Shown here: piece by piece, positions 28,401-40,055 of the stretch | How positions within the stretch are numbered: position 1 is the stretch's first letter | Layout of the letters: each line of letters begins with the position of its first letter | From: Archilochus colubris | Lineage: Eukaryota > Chordata > Aves > Apodiformes > Trochilidae | Direction of reading: 5' to 3' | Assembly (NCBI GenBank): GCA_023079485.1 | Contig: CM041089.1 | Location: 12,229,001-12,293,000 of the forward strand | DNA: 64,000 bases | Position numbers and translations under genes: made by a program | Notes under the pieces: model-generated | The model's input: only the letters and a program-made list of their open reading frames with translations | Told to the model about the DNA's origin: nothing | Databases searched by the model: none

Positions 28401-31400
28401 AGAACGAGGTTGGAACTTGATTAATCAGGTCTGTTATTTGTAATAATTACATACCTTTGCTGCAACAGCTAGCACACATGCAATGCCAAGATCTCCAGCC
28501 CCAACAACAGTAATCTTGTTAAAACATCCTTCATATTTGCCACCACAAAGTTTACTCTTGGATTTCATGTCAGTGTCTCCTACAATTAAAAAGAGCCACA
28601 AACTTAAGTGCCAGTCCACGCTGCATCAATACAAGTATTGCTGCTTCATAAAGGATCACTGTTGTGCCAGAATTAATCCAAATTACATAAATTTATTCAA
28701 AACAGCAGTCAAGCCTAACAACAGAAAATTCATCAAAACTTGCAAGGTTTAAAACACAAATATTCCTCTCTGGGTAGGAATGTTTTTTCACTAAGCAGAA
28801 AAGAAGAGTGTAACAATGTGAAGAAGCTGACACCAAGACCATACAAACAATACCCTCCTTGCTACTGTGCCAGGTGTCTATATGTGCTACGTAAAATGGT
28901 TTGTATTTTGAAAATACAAAGTGGATTTTGATTAAAATGTAGCAATCTGAGGCTGTTTAGCCAATGCTACAGGTAACATAACAATCCTCACTGACTGCAA
29001 TGCAGAAATTCATAAAAAACATTGTTTGACTAGAAATGTGTAATTTGCACACACACTTGTGCTCCCAGGTGTACTGTGTGTGTACAGAGTTAGCAAAAGA
29101 AACAGCAGAAAAGGGTTAAAGGGAAAGGTTTGCCCCAGCTGCCACAGATCAGCATCTGTGATTTCACTAATTAAGAAGAAAAGGATGACCTAAAGCAATG
29201 TGTCAGGATGAAGAACAATGGGACTGGAGCCATAAAACATCCAGATTAAGAAAACATGAGAAATGTGAAATTCAGGAATTTTGTCCAAAACCTACAACAG
29301 GTGAGATAAAAATAAGGAGGCAAAAAAGCCAAAGGGCATCCACTCTCAAATGGTGTAAAAGACAAGTCCAAAATCAGCTTGTCACCTCTGAAGAAGAACC
29401 CAAGAGACATGGTATGTCTGCCTGCTGCACACCAGTGACTGTGGCTGGAGGGGTCTCAGGCTTCTGACTGTGGATATGAGGGTGAAAATGAATGAGATCT
29501 GAGACAGTGAGTGACTGTGGATGCTGTTATCAGGTTCTTTACAAAGAAATCACATTTCCCTTGCACATCCCACAGAGAGTTTTGCTGCAGTATTTCCAAC
29601 AAATTAGTAGTACCAAGTCTACAGCATCCTTCAGTAGGCTAAAATGCAAACATCCAAAATGAGCTGCTTATTCAAATAGAGAAAACGTGAGCTCTTGGTT
29701 CAAAAAGAGGCACTTTTGAGTATACAGAGAAAACACCAAAAAATCAGATATTAAAACTGTGCAGACATCTTTGTGATACCAAGTAATAACAATAAATAAA
29801 ACAGGTATTTGTAGGATATGAACAGATAGGATGTAGGAACATTACAAGCAAATATATGAAAACATCCACACCTTCAGTAATATTTGCAATGTAGGAGAGA
29901 AGTTCTGATTGTCTGGCTGCATCCAGAGGTGACAGTGAATATAAAGGGAGCTCTTCCTCAAATTTTGCAATCATTTCCTTGATTAATCCAATGACAGTTG
30001 ATTTAGGCTGAAATATAGCAATACAGAAGAAAAAGAGTTGACAAGCCATTTCATTTAATGGTATCAACTATTGCAGTTTTCATAAAGAACCATAGCTGTA
30101 CCAAATTTAATCAGATTACAAATACTGACACCTCTAACACATAAATAGACACTAAAGGTAAGGAAAAGCCTTAGAATTTCTAGATCAACACTGAAAAATA
30201 CATCCCATCTTTTTCAGAAAACTAGCATTCATTAAATCATTTTTACTGGCCGGGCAGTCACATTTTAAGCAAGTTGTTTAATGAAGTGCATAAAATCATT
30301 TAGCAACAGCACTGGCTTCTGAATCTCTATGATAAAGTTTCAGAGTTCTGCTGAAAGAGCCACACCCAAAAGGTAGGAAATTCCACTGAACTTTTTTGAG
30401 GGATGCTCATTTGATCTGGTACCCTTGTTCATTATTTACAGCAACAAAGGAAAAAGTATCAAAGGATTCAAATACTATCTTATAAAGGCTTTTGTTTCCT
30501 TCAGCCTAAAATAAGTCTCCTTACAACTGCTTATTAATTGCTTTACAATCACATCAGGCTGAAAGCTCTAATTTCAAGAAATCTAACATTCTGCTTCTCA
30601 TTCCATAATCATTACATATTTAACAAAAAATCAGAAAATTAAAAGTCTCAAACCCCACCCACTCCTCTTCACTGATCTATGAAACTATGTTTTATTCCCA
30701 AATACTTCCCTCCCCTGTCAGTCATTCCAGCTCTTACATGGCTCCAGTTCTGCAGGTAGGGCAAATAAATCCTGCCATGGGCATCCACGTGCTTCCCCAC
30801 TGCAATGCCCATGTTCATGGTTGGCTTCAAGTAGCAAATGGGGGGAGCAAAGGGATGAGAATCCAGAATCCAGAGATGAATTGGTATGTTATAGGAATTA
30901 CCTGTCCAACACAGAACAAAAGTCACTGCTAACGCCTCCACTGGCACTAAAAAAGTGGCATTTGTGCATGTGATCCAACAAAGAAAACAAAACAACAAGA
31001 AAGAAAAAAACCCTGGCAGATCACTTTCTAGAGTCACACTGGAAAGTATTTATGTTCTTTAGCTTTGTTAATAAAAGCAGACTTGTCTGCTACCTGTTGT
31101 GCCTTTCTTAATATAAAGATCTGGTTTGTGTCCCAGGCTACTCTATCAGCCAACACCTCCCCTTTTCTAGGCACAGAAATCTCTTACATCTCCCCATTTC
31201 ATACTTATTTTAAGACTCAACAATTGATGCAAAGAGGCATCTCCTCTTCAGAGGTTTACCTCAGACTTCAAAGGCTTTAAGTAACAAAAATATAACTTGC
31301 CTACTAGTGATTTGTGGACACTGCCTGTACAAGCAGAGGGCTTGCAAAGTTCAGGCAGCCTCCAGCAGATCCAGTTTGCCTACACAGTCTCAAACTACGT

Positions 31401-34142
31401 GATTTTTTAATAGTTAACCACTTATTTAATACCACTATTTCACATCAAATGAAAGCACTTGTTTATGCAGAAGTAGCTTTTGTTAATTCATGCAAAATCA
31501 TTTTTAGCCACCTTTAAAGAAGCTGCACAGCATGTTGTGAAGAGATGGTACTCAACGTATTTTATAACTAGTAAGGAAATACTGTAACTGGTAAGGAAAT
31601 TATATTTGACTTAAATTTACCATATTTCACTGGAACAGTACCACTAAAATTCAGGAGGTCCTTCTGGGATCCATCCTTGAAGGCTGAAATTAAAAATATG
31701 ATTTTTAAAAGTAGTAACAATAAAACCTTTCCAATCTTGCAGAGCAATCCAAGCCCCAACTACCAATATACAATGCTGATTTTGCTTTAGAAATCCAATA
31801 CACTGCCCCTGAAAGAAACAAGGCTAAAATGTTATTAAGATTGCCCCCTCCCCCTTTGAGATAATTCCTTAATGGAATCTTAATTAAAATTTTATTAGTC
31901 TGAAAATCTCCCATCCTGTGTAATTCTGGGACTTAGGAACTTTCCATCAAGGGGGGAACTTTCAGGGTGAGGGATTCTGGAAGTTTCACTTGATAAGCTA
32001 AAGACATCAAAACACTTTTAATACAGTTGTGGGATATGGGGAAAATGTTGTTACATACGAAGAATGTTAAAGAACACCAGTCTTAGGTAATTACTGAGAA
32101 GCTAAATTAAATGTAATTATGTAAATGAGTCACTTAGGTTTTTATATAAATGTATTCTTGGAAGAGCTTTCAAAAATAGACACATGGCATGAGAAATTTT
32201 ACTGCAAGACAAAATAAAGATAGGAAACAAACTGAAAGAGATTCACACTATTCAGATTCTATCACACACAGTCTGAATCCCTGGCAGGTAAGAATCACAA
32301 TTACTTCAAAGTAACTCTATCACTTCTTACTGTAGGTGTTAATGGAGAATGTGAAGTTTGGGTAGATCTTGTTAACATTCTTCATTTCTTCTATGGTCAG
32401 GTCTCTGAACTTATACTGGGGAGGGAGGAGAAATAATAATAAAAAAAAAAATCAGTAAAAAAATTGTTTTATTTCAAAAGTTTCTTTTTTCATTACCAGA
32501 GATAGGGAAAAGGAACGAAGGGGAAGGCAGGAACACAAGAGGAGAATGTAGTGATTGCTTGTAGCATTATAGCTATTTTGGTGTGAAATAAATTGTGAAA
32601 AAATTGATAGAAAAAACTAAATTTAAAAGCAATCTTAGGTCTGCTGTTGCCTCATTAGAGCTGGAATTCTGAACACCACCCCTCATATACCATATACAGC
32701 TGTGTGAGCAGAAGCTTAATAAAATTTAGTCTCCTCTGCACACAATAATTAAAACCAGTATGAAAATAGAAATCTCTCCAAAAAAAGCTGTCTTATTACT
32801 GGCACAATTACTACTAGAAACTCAGATCCACCTGCACGCATTTTAGAAGTTTCATAAGACGTTGATTACCACAAACATATTAAATGTGTAAGTAATTAGC
32901 CTTTGGGAAATTTTCTGCATGTTTAAGCTTGAGAGCCGAGACAATTCAAACACAACAATGCATCCCACTTTCCTGCCTGCAGACAACACGTACTCACAGA
33001 AGCAGCAACGCTTGAAATGTGATCTGAAAGATCAGCAAGAATGAAAAAATGCTCCTTGGTTTAGATTGTCCACAACCAGCACCATACCTGAGCTCCCAAG
33101 AGATTTGCATCCTCCCACATCTTAAAGTTAAGGAGAATATCTTCCAAGTGCCTAGGTCAGAGCATCTGCTTCCCATTTAGGAAGTCTGGAGCTGTCCTGG
33201 AGCCCTCACCTAAGCAGACCCAGGGGTGCCAGGGCTGCTCCCTGCTCTGGAACACTTGTCAGGCAGTAGCAGCTAAAAATCTACATTCTCTTCAGGAAGG
33301 AACCCACCAGAAACAGCAGCACAGCTGCGGGGAGGTGCAACTATTGTCCCCTCTGTACAAGAAAACACAAAGCTGCTAAAAAGAAATGCCTTTCAAACAG
33401 CTCAACCTTACAGGATACTGCAGGCTTAAGCAGTAAAAAAAAAATTAAAAAAATAACGTAGATAAATCAAAGGTGGTGAACTTAGGAAACTGAACACATT
33501 TTCAGAAGTGTTGGTACATCTGGCTGTGAAATCAAAGCCGCCTTTCCCCACCTGGCCCCCTTCCTAATGCAAAATGAGGGATTCCGGGAGTGGTTTTGTT
33601 CTTTTCTGAAGATCAGGAGATGGATGAGGTGAGTCCGAGAGGGACCTTTCCCCTTGCACACCCACAATCGTTTGGCACCACCGAAGCTGAGGCAGGCGTT
33701 CCCCTGCTTCCCGCAAGGGAATTGAAGCCTTTTTTACCTCAGAGAGATGCTACAAAAATCTATCAGAGACACTAACGCTGGGATTGTCACCAAAAATCCC
33801 CAAAAAACCAAGCAGGCGGCACACTGGCAGCTTTCCCCACGGGTGACCGTGTCCGTGGCACAACCACGGGCGAGGCAGCGGAACGCTCCAGCCCGGGGCG
33901 GGGAACGGCACCGCTGCCCCTCACCCCCCCCCCCCGCCCCGCCGGCTGAGCCGCAGGAACGGCGCCCGGGGGGAGGCGGGGACGGCGTCTCTCACCCATC
34001 CCGCCCGCAACCGCACTCCCCGTCCCCTCCGCCCCGCCTGACCGAGCGGGATTCCCCCCCCCGCAGCCCCGGTGCCCCCCCAGCCCCTCCCGCACCGCAC
34101 CTTCCCCAGCTGCTTCCGCAGCGCATCCTCCGACAGCGCCAT
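22409..34142 (-). CDS. UEVLD: UEV and lactate/malate dehydrogenase domain-containing protein, complete, 12 coding exons
   Basis: Coding exons in gene order: 34142-34101, 32415-32331, 31683-31621, 30901-30738, 30007-29872, 28579-28455, 27868-27763, 25945-25775, 24873-24700, 24142-24058, 23409-23286, 22573-22409. They total 1440 nt (479 codons plus stop; human 471). Residues 1 to about 163 are a TSG101-like UEV domain ([12 protein letters not shown] start, [14 protein letters not shown] core) with no E2 Cys. From about residue 184 there is an LDH/MDH fold with GAGDLG at 190-195 for nucleotide binding. Asp324 and Arg327 match LDH Asp166 and Arg169. Gln351, Gln329 and a Tyr replace catalytic His193, Arg171 and Arg106, so LDH activity is unlikely. 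The C-terminus is [10 protein letters not shown]. The biochemical role is not settled in any species; a link to ubiquitin/ESCRT sorting is inferred from the UEV half. Confidence 0.96.
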
Positions 34143-34450
34143 GGCGGCTCCCGGCAGACCCCGCGCGCTCCGCCCGCCCCGCACCGCGGCGGCCGCGCCT
34201 CCCACAGGGCAGGGCCCGGAGTGCGCCAGGGAAAGGCGGGGCGGCACCGAACGGAACGGAACGGAGCCCAGCCCAACCCAGCCCAACCCAACCCAACCCA
34301 ACCCAACCAACCCTTTCGAAGTGTTCCTTCGAATGGGTCTGCGAGGGGGAGGTCGAATGAACGCTTCGGTTTTGTCACTGCCACCGGAGAATGCAAAGAG
34401 CGCTGGGCTGGGCGCCATTTGCACCCCTCAGGCCTGGCGGCCAGGCCGCG
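33830..34450 (-). promoter_or_regulatory. UEVLD: CpG-island promoter of UEVLD
   Basis: GC- and CpG-rich sequence surrounds UEVLD coding exon 1 (34101-34142), whose ATG is in a strong CCGCCATGG context. No TATA box is evident. Long overlapping open frames here on both strands are composition artefacts. Confidence 0.75.
34248..34309. repeat. (CGGAA)n followed by (CCCAA)n pentamer repeat upstream of UEVLD
   Basis: About three CGGAA units (34248-34265) are followed by about eight CCCAA/CCCAG units (34266-34309), 105-170 bp upstream of the UEVLD ATG. It may fall in the promoter or the first transcribed bases. Confidence 0.88.
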
Positions 34451-36125
34451 GCCTCTAGAGAGGGCTGAAATCTGTGGAAAAAAAGTAATAATAAACAAGA
34501 AATTCAGCTCTCTGAAAGCTCACTTAGCCGCATTCCTCAAGCTGAGGGGCAAGGGAAGGTCAGAGCTGACACCCATGGCTGGAGAGCCGGTGCCTGCAGG
34601 GGCCTCACACAGGATCCTGGAGCTGGAGAGGAAAAATCTGCAGGAAAACATTACAGAGCCCATGTGGAAAGTGAACGAATGCTTCTCCAGCAGATCGATT
34701 CTAACATGACTGGACTGTCACGTTATTTTTCTCATAACCGATTTCCCAGAACGTGACAGAATCGCGGGCCATTCTCTCCTGTCCTTTCTTCTCCCTACAC
34801 TCTTGTGGATGCTCCTGGCTGTGTGCAGGAGCAGAGTTGTGCTCCCCGGTACAAGATCATACACAGGGATTCAGGGATTTCTCCCCTGTGTGTTCACAGT
34901 ATCACAACTTGCGAGTTTACAGAGTTAGAAACACATTAACAAAAATATGCTGTCAACTTCTTTCCCTGCATTAATTTACCTCTTTATTTTTAAGCCTCCC
35001 TGCCACACAGCAGAAAAACTGCTTTTGGAAAGAGTGCCTGATGGCCAAAAAGTGGAAAAAGCAGTGGGTTCAGCCAGGTCAGTGGAGACAAATGCCAGTC
35101 CTGACCCCATAACCTACCGGGAACTGAAGTTCCTTTATGTCTCTACCCTGGTCACTGAAGTTCCTTTCTGTATTTCAGTTTCTCTGTTTGCCTCTCCACT
35201 TCCCCAGCCCAGAACCTCCCAAGCATTACACAGTAAGGAAGCCCACAATACAATTGTCATCCCTGGAGATATTTTCTGGTGATTATTTACTTCACCTGTG
35301 TACATTTACACATGGGTTCAATAAGCCCATGCAGTCAGGATCATGCTGAAGTGAAGCACTGCCAGAGAGGTACTGGTAATGCCCTGAGTAACAAGGGTGT
35401 TCTGCTAAATGCAGTTTTTAAGATAACCACACCTTGCCTTACACCACTCACAACCAGATGTGCCAACACTTCATTACCTCTTCTATCTTTAATTTAAAAC
35501 CACAAAGTATGTTAAGCATGTCAGAAGGTTTCTGGATCTCTAGTCTCATGGAAAAATATATGTCTCTATGTGGACATAAAGTGACGGGATCATCTATGGG
35601 GTGATTAACAGCATGCAGTTCTGTCTTGTGGAACTCAAATGTTATTTGAAATAAAATACAACTTCAAACTACCCACAAATGAGGGAAACTTTTTTTTTTC
35701 CAAAGTCGAGTACTTCTTCCAAAGAGGTACAGCTTTAGTGGCTGGATTTAGATAACAATCAACATACAATCAGCCTCCACCTGAATAGAGTATGTTTGCT
35801 TTGAAATAATGACTGATTACATGTATACATTAAAAATCACGGAAATTCCACACAAGGTAATCCCAAACAAGATTTCATATCTTTGAAACAAGGTACTTGT
35901 AGGACACTGAAAAAAACACTAATTTGCAGTCTGAAAAATAAAAAATGTAAGCATGAAAGTGTAGAAGCATTGCCAGGCAGATGGGCTCAGTTTGATGTGT
36001 GCTCATGTACCTGTGTGGAAGTGGGCACAGCACTTGCTGACCACAACTGCCCCCTCCACCTGCCAAAGCAGACAACTGTCCCACAGAAGAGAGCAACCAA
36101 GGAGGCTCAGATTCTTCACATGGGC

Positions 36126-36165
36126 ATAAATGAACCACCATAAATGAACCAGCATAAATGAAACA
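36126..36165. repeat. ATAAATGAACCAC short tandem repeat
   Basis: Three imperfect copies of a 12-13 bp unit (ATAAATGAACCA/GC) occur back to back. Confidence 0.75.
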
Positions 36166-36212
36166 CCACACTCTAAATGCAGGAGGTTCAAGTCATCAGG
36201 TACACTTGTGTG

Positions 36213-36252
36213 TATTATGCTTGTAAATAATGCTTGTGTATAATGCTTGTAA
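36213..36252. repeat. ATAATGCTTGTAA short tandem repeat
   Basis: About three copies of TATAATGCTTGT(A/G) lie 50 bp from another, unrelated short tandem repeat. Confidence 0.75.
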
Positions 36253-36526
36253 AATACATGCACCTCCAAATATATATTATGCTATAAACCTAAACTGCAG
36301 GAGACACCAATGATTTTCAGGTCTTTTCTGAATACTTAAGTGACTCCATTAATTTTTCATACATTCCTGCTGGCTGCATGGAAACAAGAGAATAATTCTT
36401 GGAGAACATTCAGCTTAATGCTGTTGGGTGTACCAGCACAGAGGAAACCAGCAGATAAGAACTCTGAAAAATCTTCCATAAAGTAAACCAATACCAGTAA
36501 AATGTTTATGCCTGTAATTTATTGTA

Positions 36527-39500
36527 TACATACTCAGCAAAACTTATATGCATTTGGTGTGTGCAAAAGTATACACTTTGACAGCACCAGAAAACAGTTA
36601 AGCTATGTATGAGTTTTTAACCTGATTTGTCACATTGTGTAAAAAGACATGGTACACACGATATCCCCAGTGAAAAAAAAAAAAATGGTAAAACTAGAAG
36701 CACACTTATTTACACAGCAAAACTTTAATATTGCATCACACCCACTCACCAAAATAAATAGAAGTACATTCATCACAATTTAAACACCAGTCTCTCCATA
36801 TATTTATTTTCTTTGACATGTTTTGGTCACCAGAAATATGCTATATCTAGAAATATGCATCAGCTCCTAGATTATGTTACAAAATGCAAAAAAAATAGAA
36901 AGTTAGTTCTCCTGGACAATATTTTGGGCTTTACACAAAAATAAATCCAGATTTCCATAAAGATCTCATATACTTCTTGAAAGATTTTTATTTTAAAGCA
37001 CAGCACAGAGTTGCACACTAAGGCTTCCTGTGATATGCAAAACCCTGGCCTCCAAAAGAGATCACTGTCAAGTGAAATACAGCTCAAGTGTAAATACATT
37101 TTCAAAAAGTAATCTTCAATAGAAAGTGCCCTTCTTTGATTTGATTTAGCATTAACAGTATGGAAGTAGTTACTGGAATTGTGCAATCAGAGCCAGACCT
37201 GGAAGGGTTTTATGAAAAGTATGGAACTTCACACTCAAGTTCAAGGACATAGAATCTGAGATAGCAGAAACCAACAAACCAACCTTTTTATATTCCTACA
37301 TTCATTATTTTTTGACACAATTTAGTAACAAAGGCACGTTGTCAAACAGTGAATTAAAAATCTAAAAACCAAAGCAGAATTTCATTAAATAGAATTAAGT
37401 CACAAGCTTAACATCAGATCCTCATAAACCAATATATGCATTCTTCCAGTTTTTCTTAAACTCAAAATCAGATGCACTTCGGACAAGTACTCTCATTAGA
37501 TTAATACTATTAACATGGTGAACAGTAAACTGTTTTTGGATACAAGGTCAGGAATTAAACCCCCCAAATTTTAGTTAATTCCTAGGTGATTTACAAATAT
37601 GCAGCAAATGCAAGCACTTTAAAACCCAAACATTTGTATAAAATTTAAAAAACATTAGCATCCCATGCCAATTATGAGAAAGTACTTCTTGACTGTAAGA
37701 TTACAAATGCATCCTTGGGTAATTTTTTGTATGAAAGACAAAATGTCAGTAATCATCACTGCGTGAAGAAAGTTATACAGTGTCTTAGGGAAGACAGCAG
37801 AGTACATTCCAGTCACCATCTAAAAGACCAATGACAAAGTGCTTTACAGATTAAGAAATCTAACTGATCTTGCACAGTTAAACAACAAGAAAGTGATGAA
37901 ATAACCAGGTTTTATTTAATCTATATCTGAAATGCAGATTTAATTCCCAAATGATCCTATTTTGAATAAATGTGTTTCTTTTGCTTTGTAAGAGCAAAAA
38001 GATTTTTCCCCAACCAGGCAGTAAGTTGCTCACAACTGACACAGCTGTCTGGGTTGACAGTCTTAAAGCCTTTCTCCAGATAGAAAGAATTAAAAAAGTA
38101 ACAAAACAACCCACAAAACCACTAAAAACAGTATCTTGATCATGGTCCCAGCGTGCATTGTCTTGAGTAGATAATTTTAGGAATTGCAACAGAAAATTTT
38201 AGATGGTCCCCATGAAGCAGAGTGAATACAACACACTTTCAGACAAGCAGTAAGTTCAACCATCTTGCATGATCTCAAGTGCATAACAGTGAAAAAGAGG
38301 ATTGTTAGTCAATAAAGTTAAAAATCCAGAGAAGCAATGATGGCATCTGCATCTGGGCTCCCTGTCAGCTAATACTGAATTAGTTTCTAGAATCTATCCC
38401 AACAGCTTACTCATGTCAGTGTTTTACTGAGGCAGTGAAATGCTATACTGTAGACAGAAAATGTCTTAAAAAGGCAAATCTGTTTTTTCTTACATTAAGA
38501 GTCAGATGTTTAAACTTCAGCAGCTTCTGAGATTGCTCCTCACGTGTCTCTACCTGAACTACTTCCTAGAAGCAGCACTGTTAAGAATAGCCCCCTGATA
38601 GGAAAGGTTCCTTTGTCACTTTATAGGAAGGTAATCTTTCCTTCATATTCCTTTACTTTTTCCTCCCCTTGGCACCCAAAGCCCTTTCGTACTTTTCCAA
38701 GTACTTCTAAGCTTTAAACATGCTCTTGTGCCTCAGCAGCTGAAGCCAAAGGTCCTATCAATAGAGTCCTGGAGCTTGAGGCAAAGCTGGATAGAGATAC
38801 CAGTGAACTTTGGAGGGCAGCCTGGGGGAATCAAAGATGCAGCACCAGATTTGAGCTTCAGACTCTCAGTACAATTCCTGCAGACTCAGATGAATCTCGT
38901 GCTGATTGTAAACAAATTCAGTCACTGAAAGAAACAGTCTTTAAGTGCATAGTTAGAAATAATGTGCAAATATGGGCATTAAGGTAAATAACTGAACTAA
39001 CTCTCCTGCTATATGTAAAATTTTAGATTTTTGGTTTGATAAAATTAATCACAAGTATTAACTAGTGGACACTAAATTAATATTGGAGAGCTGCAAATAC
39101 ATTCTAACAAAACTTAATTCTGCTGTGCTTTCTAAATAGTTAAACCTCATTAGATAAATGACTGCTTCACATTTTAAATCATTGAACACATCGGATGTTT
39201 AATGCAAGAAAAAACATGTGCACCATACACAATTTGTAAAAGCAGCAGCAGCTGTTAAACAAATGTGAAGATTTACATGGCAGGAAAAGAATTCCCAAGC
39301 ATATACTTGAGCCCAAAAGCACAAGTTACATACAAACACTAGAAATTCCTGTTTTCAGGGTGTGTTTTTCATACTGAATTAGACTGGCACTGGAATTCCA
39401 GACACAGGAAGAGCCAACAGTCATCTGGCCATATCCATACAATTTGCAAAGGACAAGCACTTTTCTGTTTAGAAATATAAAGAGGTCTGAGTTGTTTTTA

Positions 39501-40055
39501 TGGGTCCTCAGATCAGAAAATATGCAGCAATTTATTGCTTTGAATATCTGTGACAACAGCTGAATTTACACCCAAGCTGCTTCAGTATAGAAGATGACAT
39601 TTCAATACTTTCAGGCTCAAGTTGGGAGACAGAGTAGGATATAAAGCAGTTTCTCTAAGTCTCAAGAAGTATCAGGGCACAAGAATGCTATTTTTTCTTT
39701 CAAGCAAATGCAAAGTTAGTTTACTGGTACATGGGCCCACACAGTTCCAAGTCAGTGCATAGCTAGTCAATATTTCTGCTGGCATCTTGAACTGGTTTAA
39801 TCAATGGAAACATCTATTAAATTTATTCCACTTAATATGCATTAGTGCATTAATTTCTTCATAAAAAACCAACCTTGGCAAGTATTAAAAATAAATATCT
39901 TATTTAGGTCAAACTAAAGCCTTGTTTCTCAGTACTTTAATCCCTTTAAATATTCTTTTGCCCTCTTAACAAGCAAATGGAAACTGAAGTAGAGTAAGAG
40001 ATGTATGGAGGCAGAGGGTAGCAGGAACATGAACAGAGACAACAGCAGAAATCAG
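36527..40055 (-). other. SPTY2D1: SPTY2D1 3' untranslated region (predicted, possibly long)
   Basis: Downstream of the SPTY2D1 stop the minus strand is A/T-rich without coding frames. It has several AATAAA hexamers (TTTATT on plus): a proximal one at 39827-39822, others near 39530, 37910, 36985 and 36800, and one near 36530. Short and long 3' UTR forms are both possible. No repeat element was recognised here. Confidence 0.4.
39822..39827 (-). terminator. SPTY2D1: Proximal candidate SPTY2D1 poly(A) signal
   Basis: A minus-strand AATAAA lies about 230 nt after the SPTY2D1 TAG. It would give the shortest 3' UTR; distal signals also exist. Confidence 0.35.

Larger units (their letters stand above)
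34451..36520. other. Spacer between UEVLD promoter and SPTY2D1 3' region
   Basis: No protein-like frame with recognisable family features was found on either strand. The stretch includes an A/T-rich section with two short tandem repeats at 36126-36252. It may include distal UEVLD promoter or the very end of SPTY2D1 transcripts. Confidence 0.4.

Noticed and set aside
33747..34709. 320-codon plus-strand open frame and antisense frames near UEVLD exon 1
   Set aside because: Low-complexity Pro/Arg/Gly translation across a CpG island and pentamer repeat, with no family resemblance; composition artefact.
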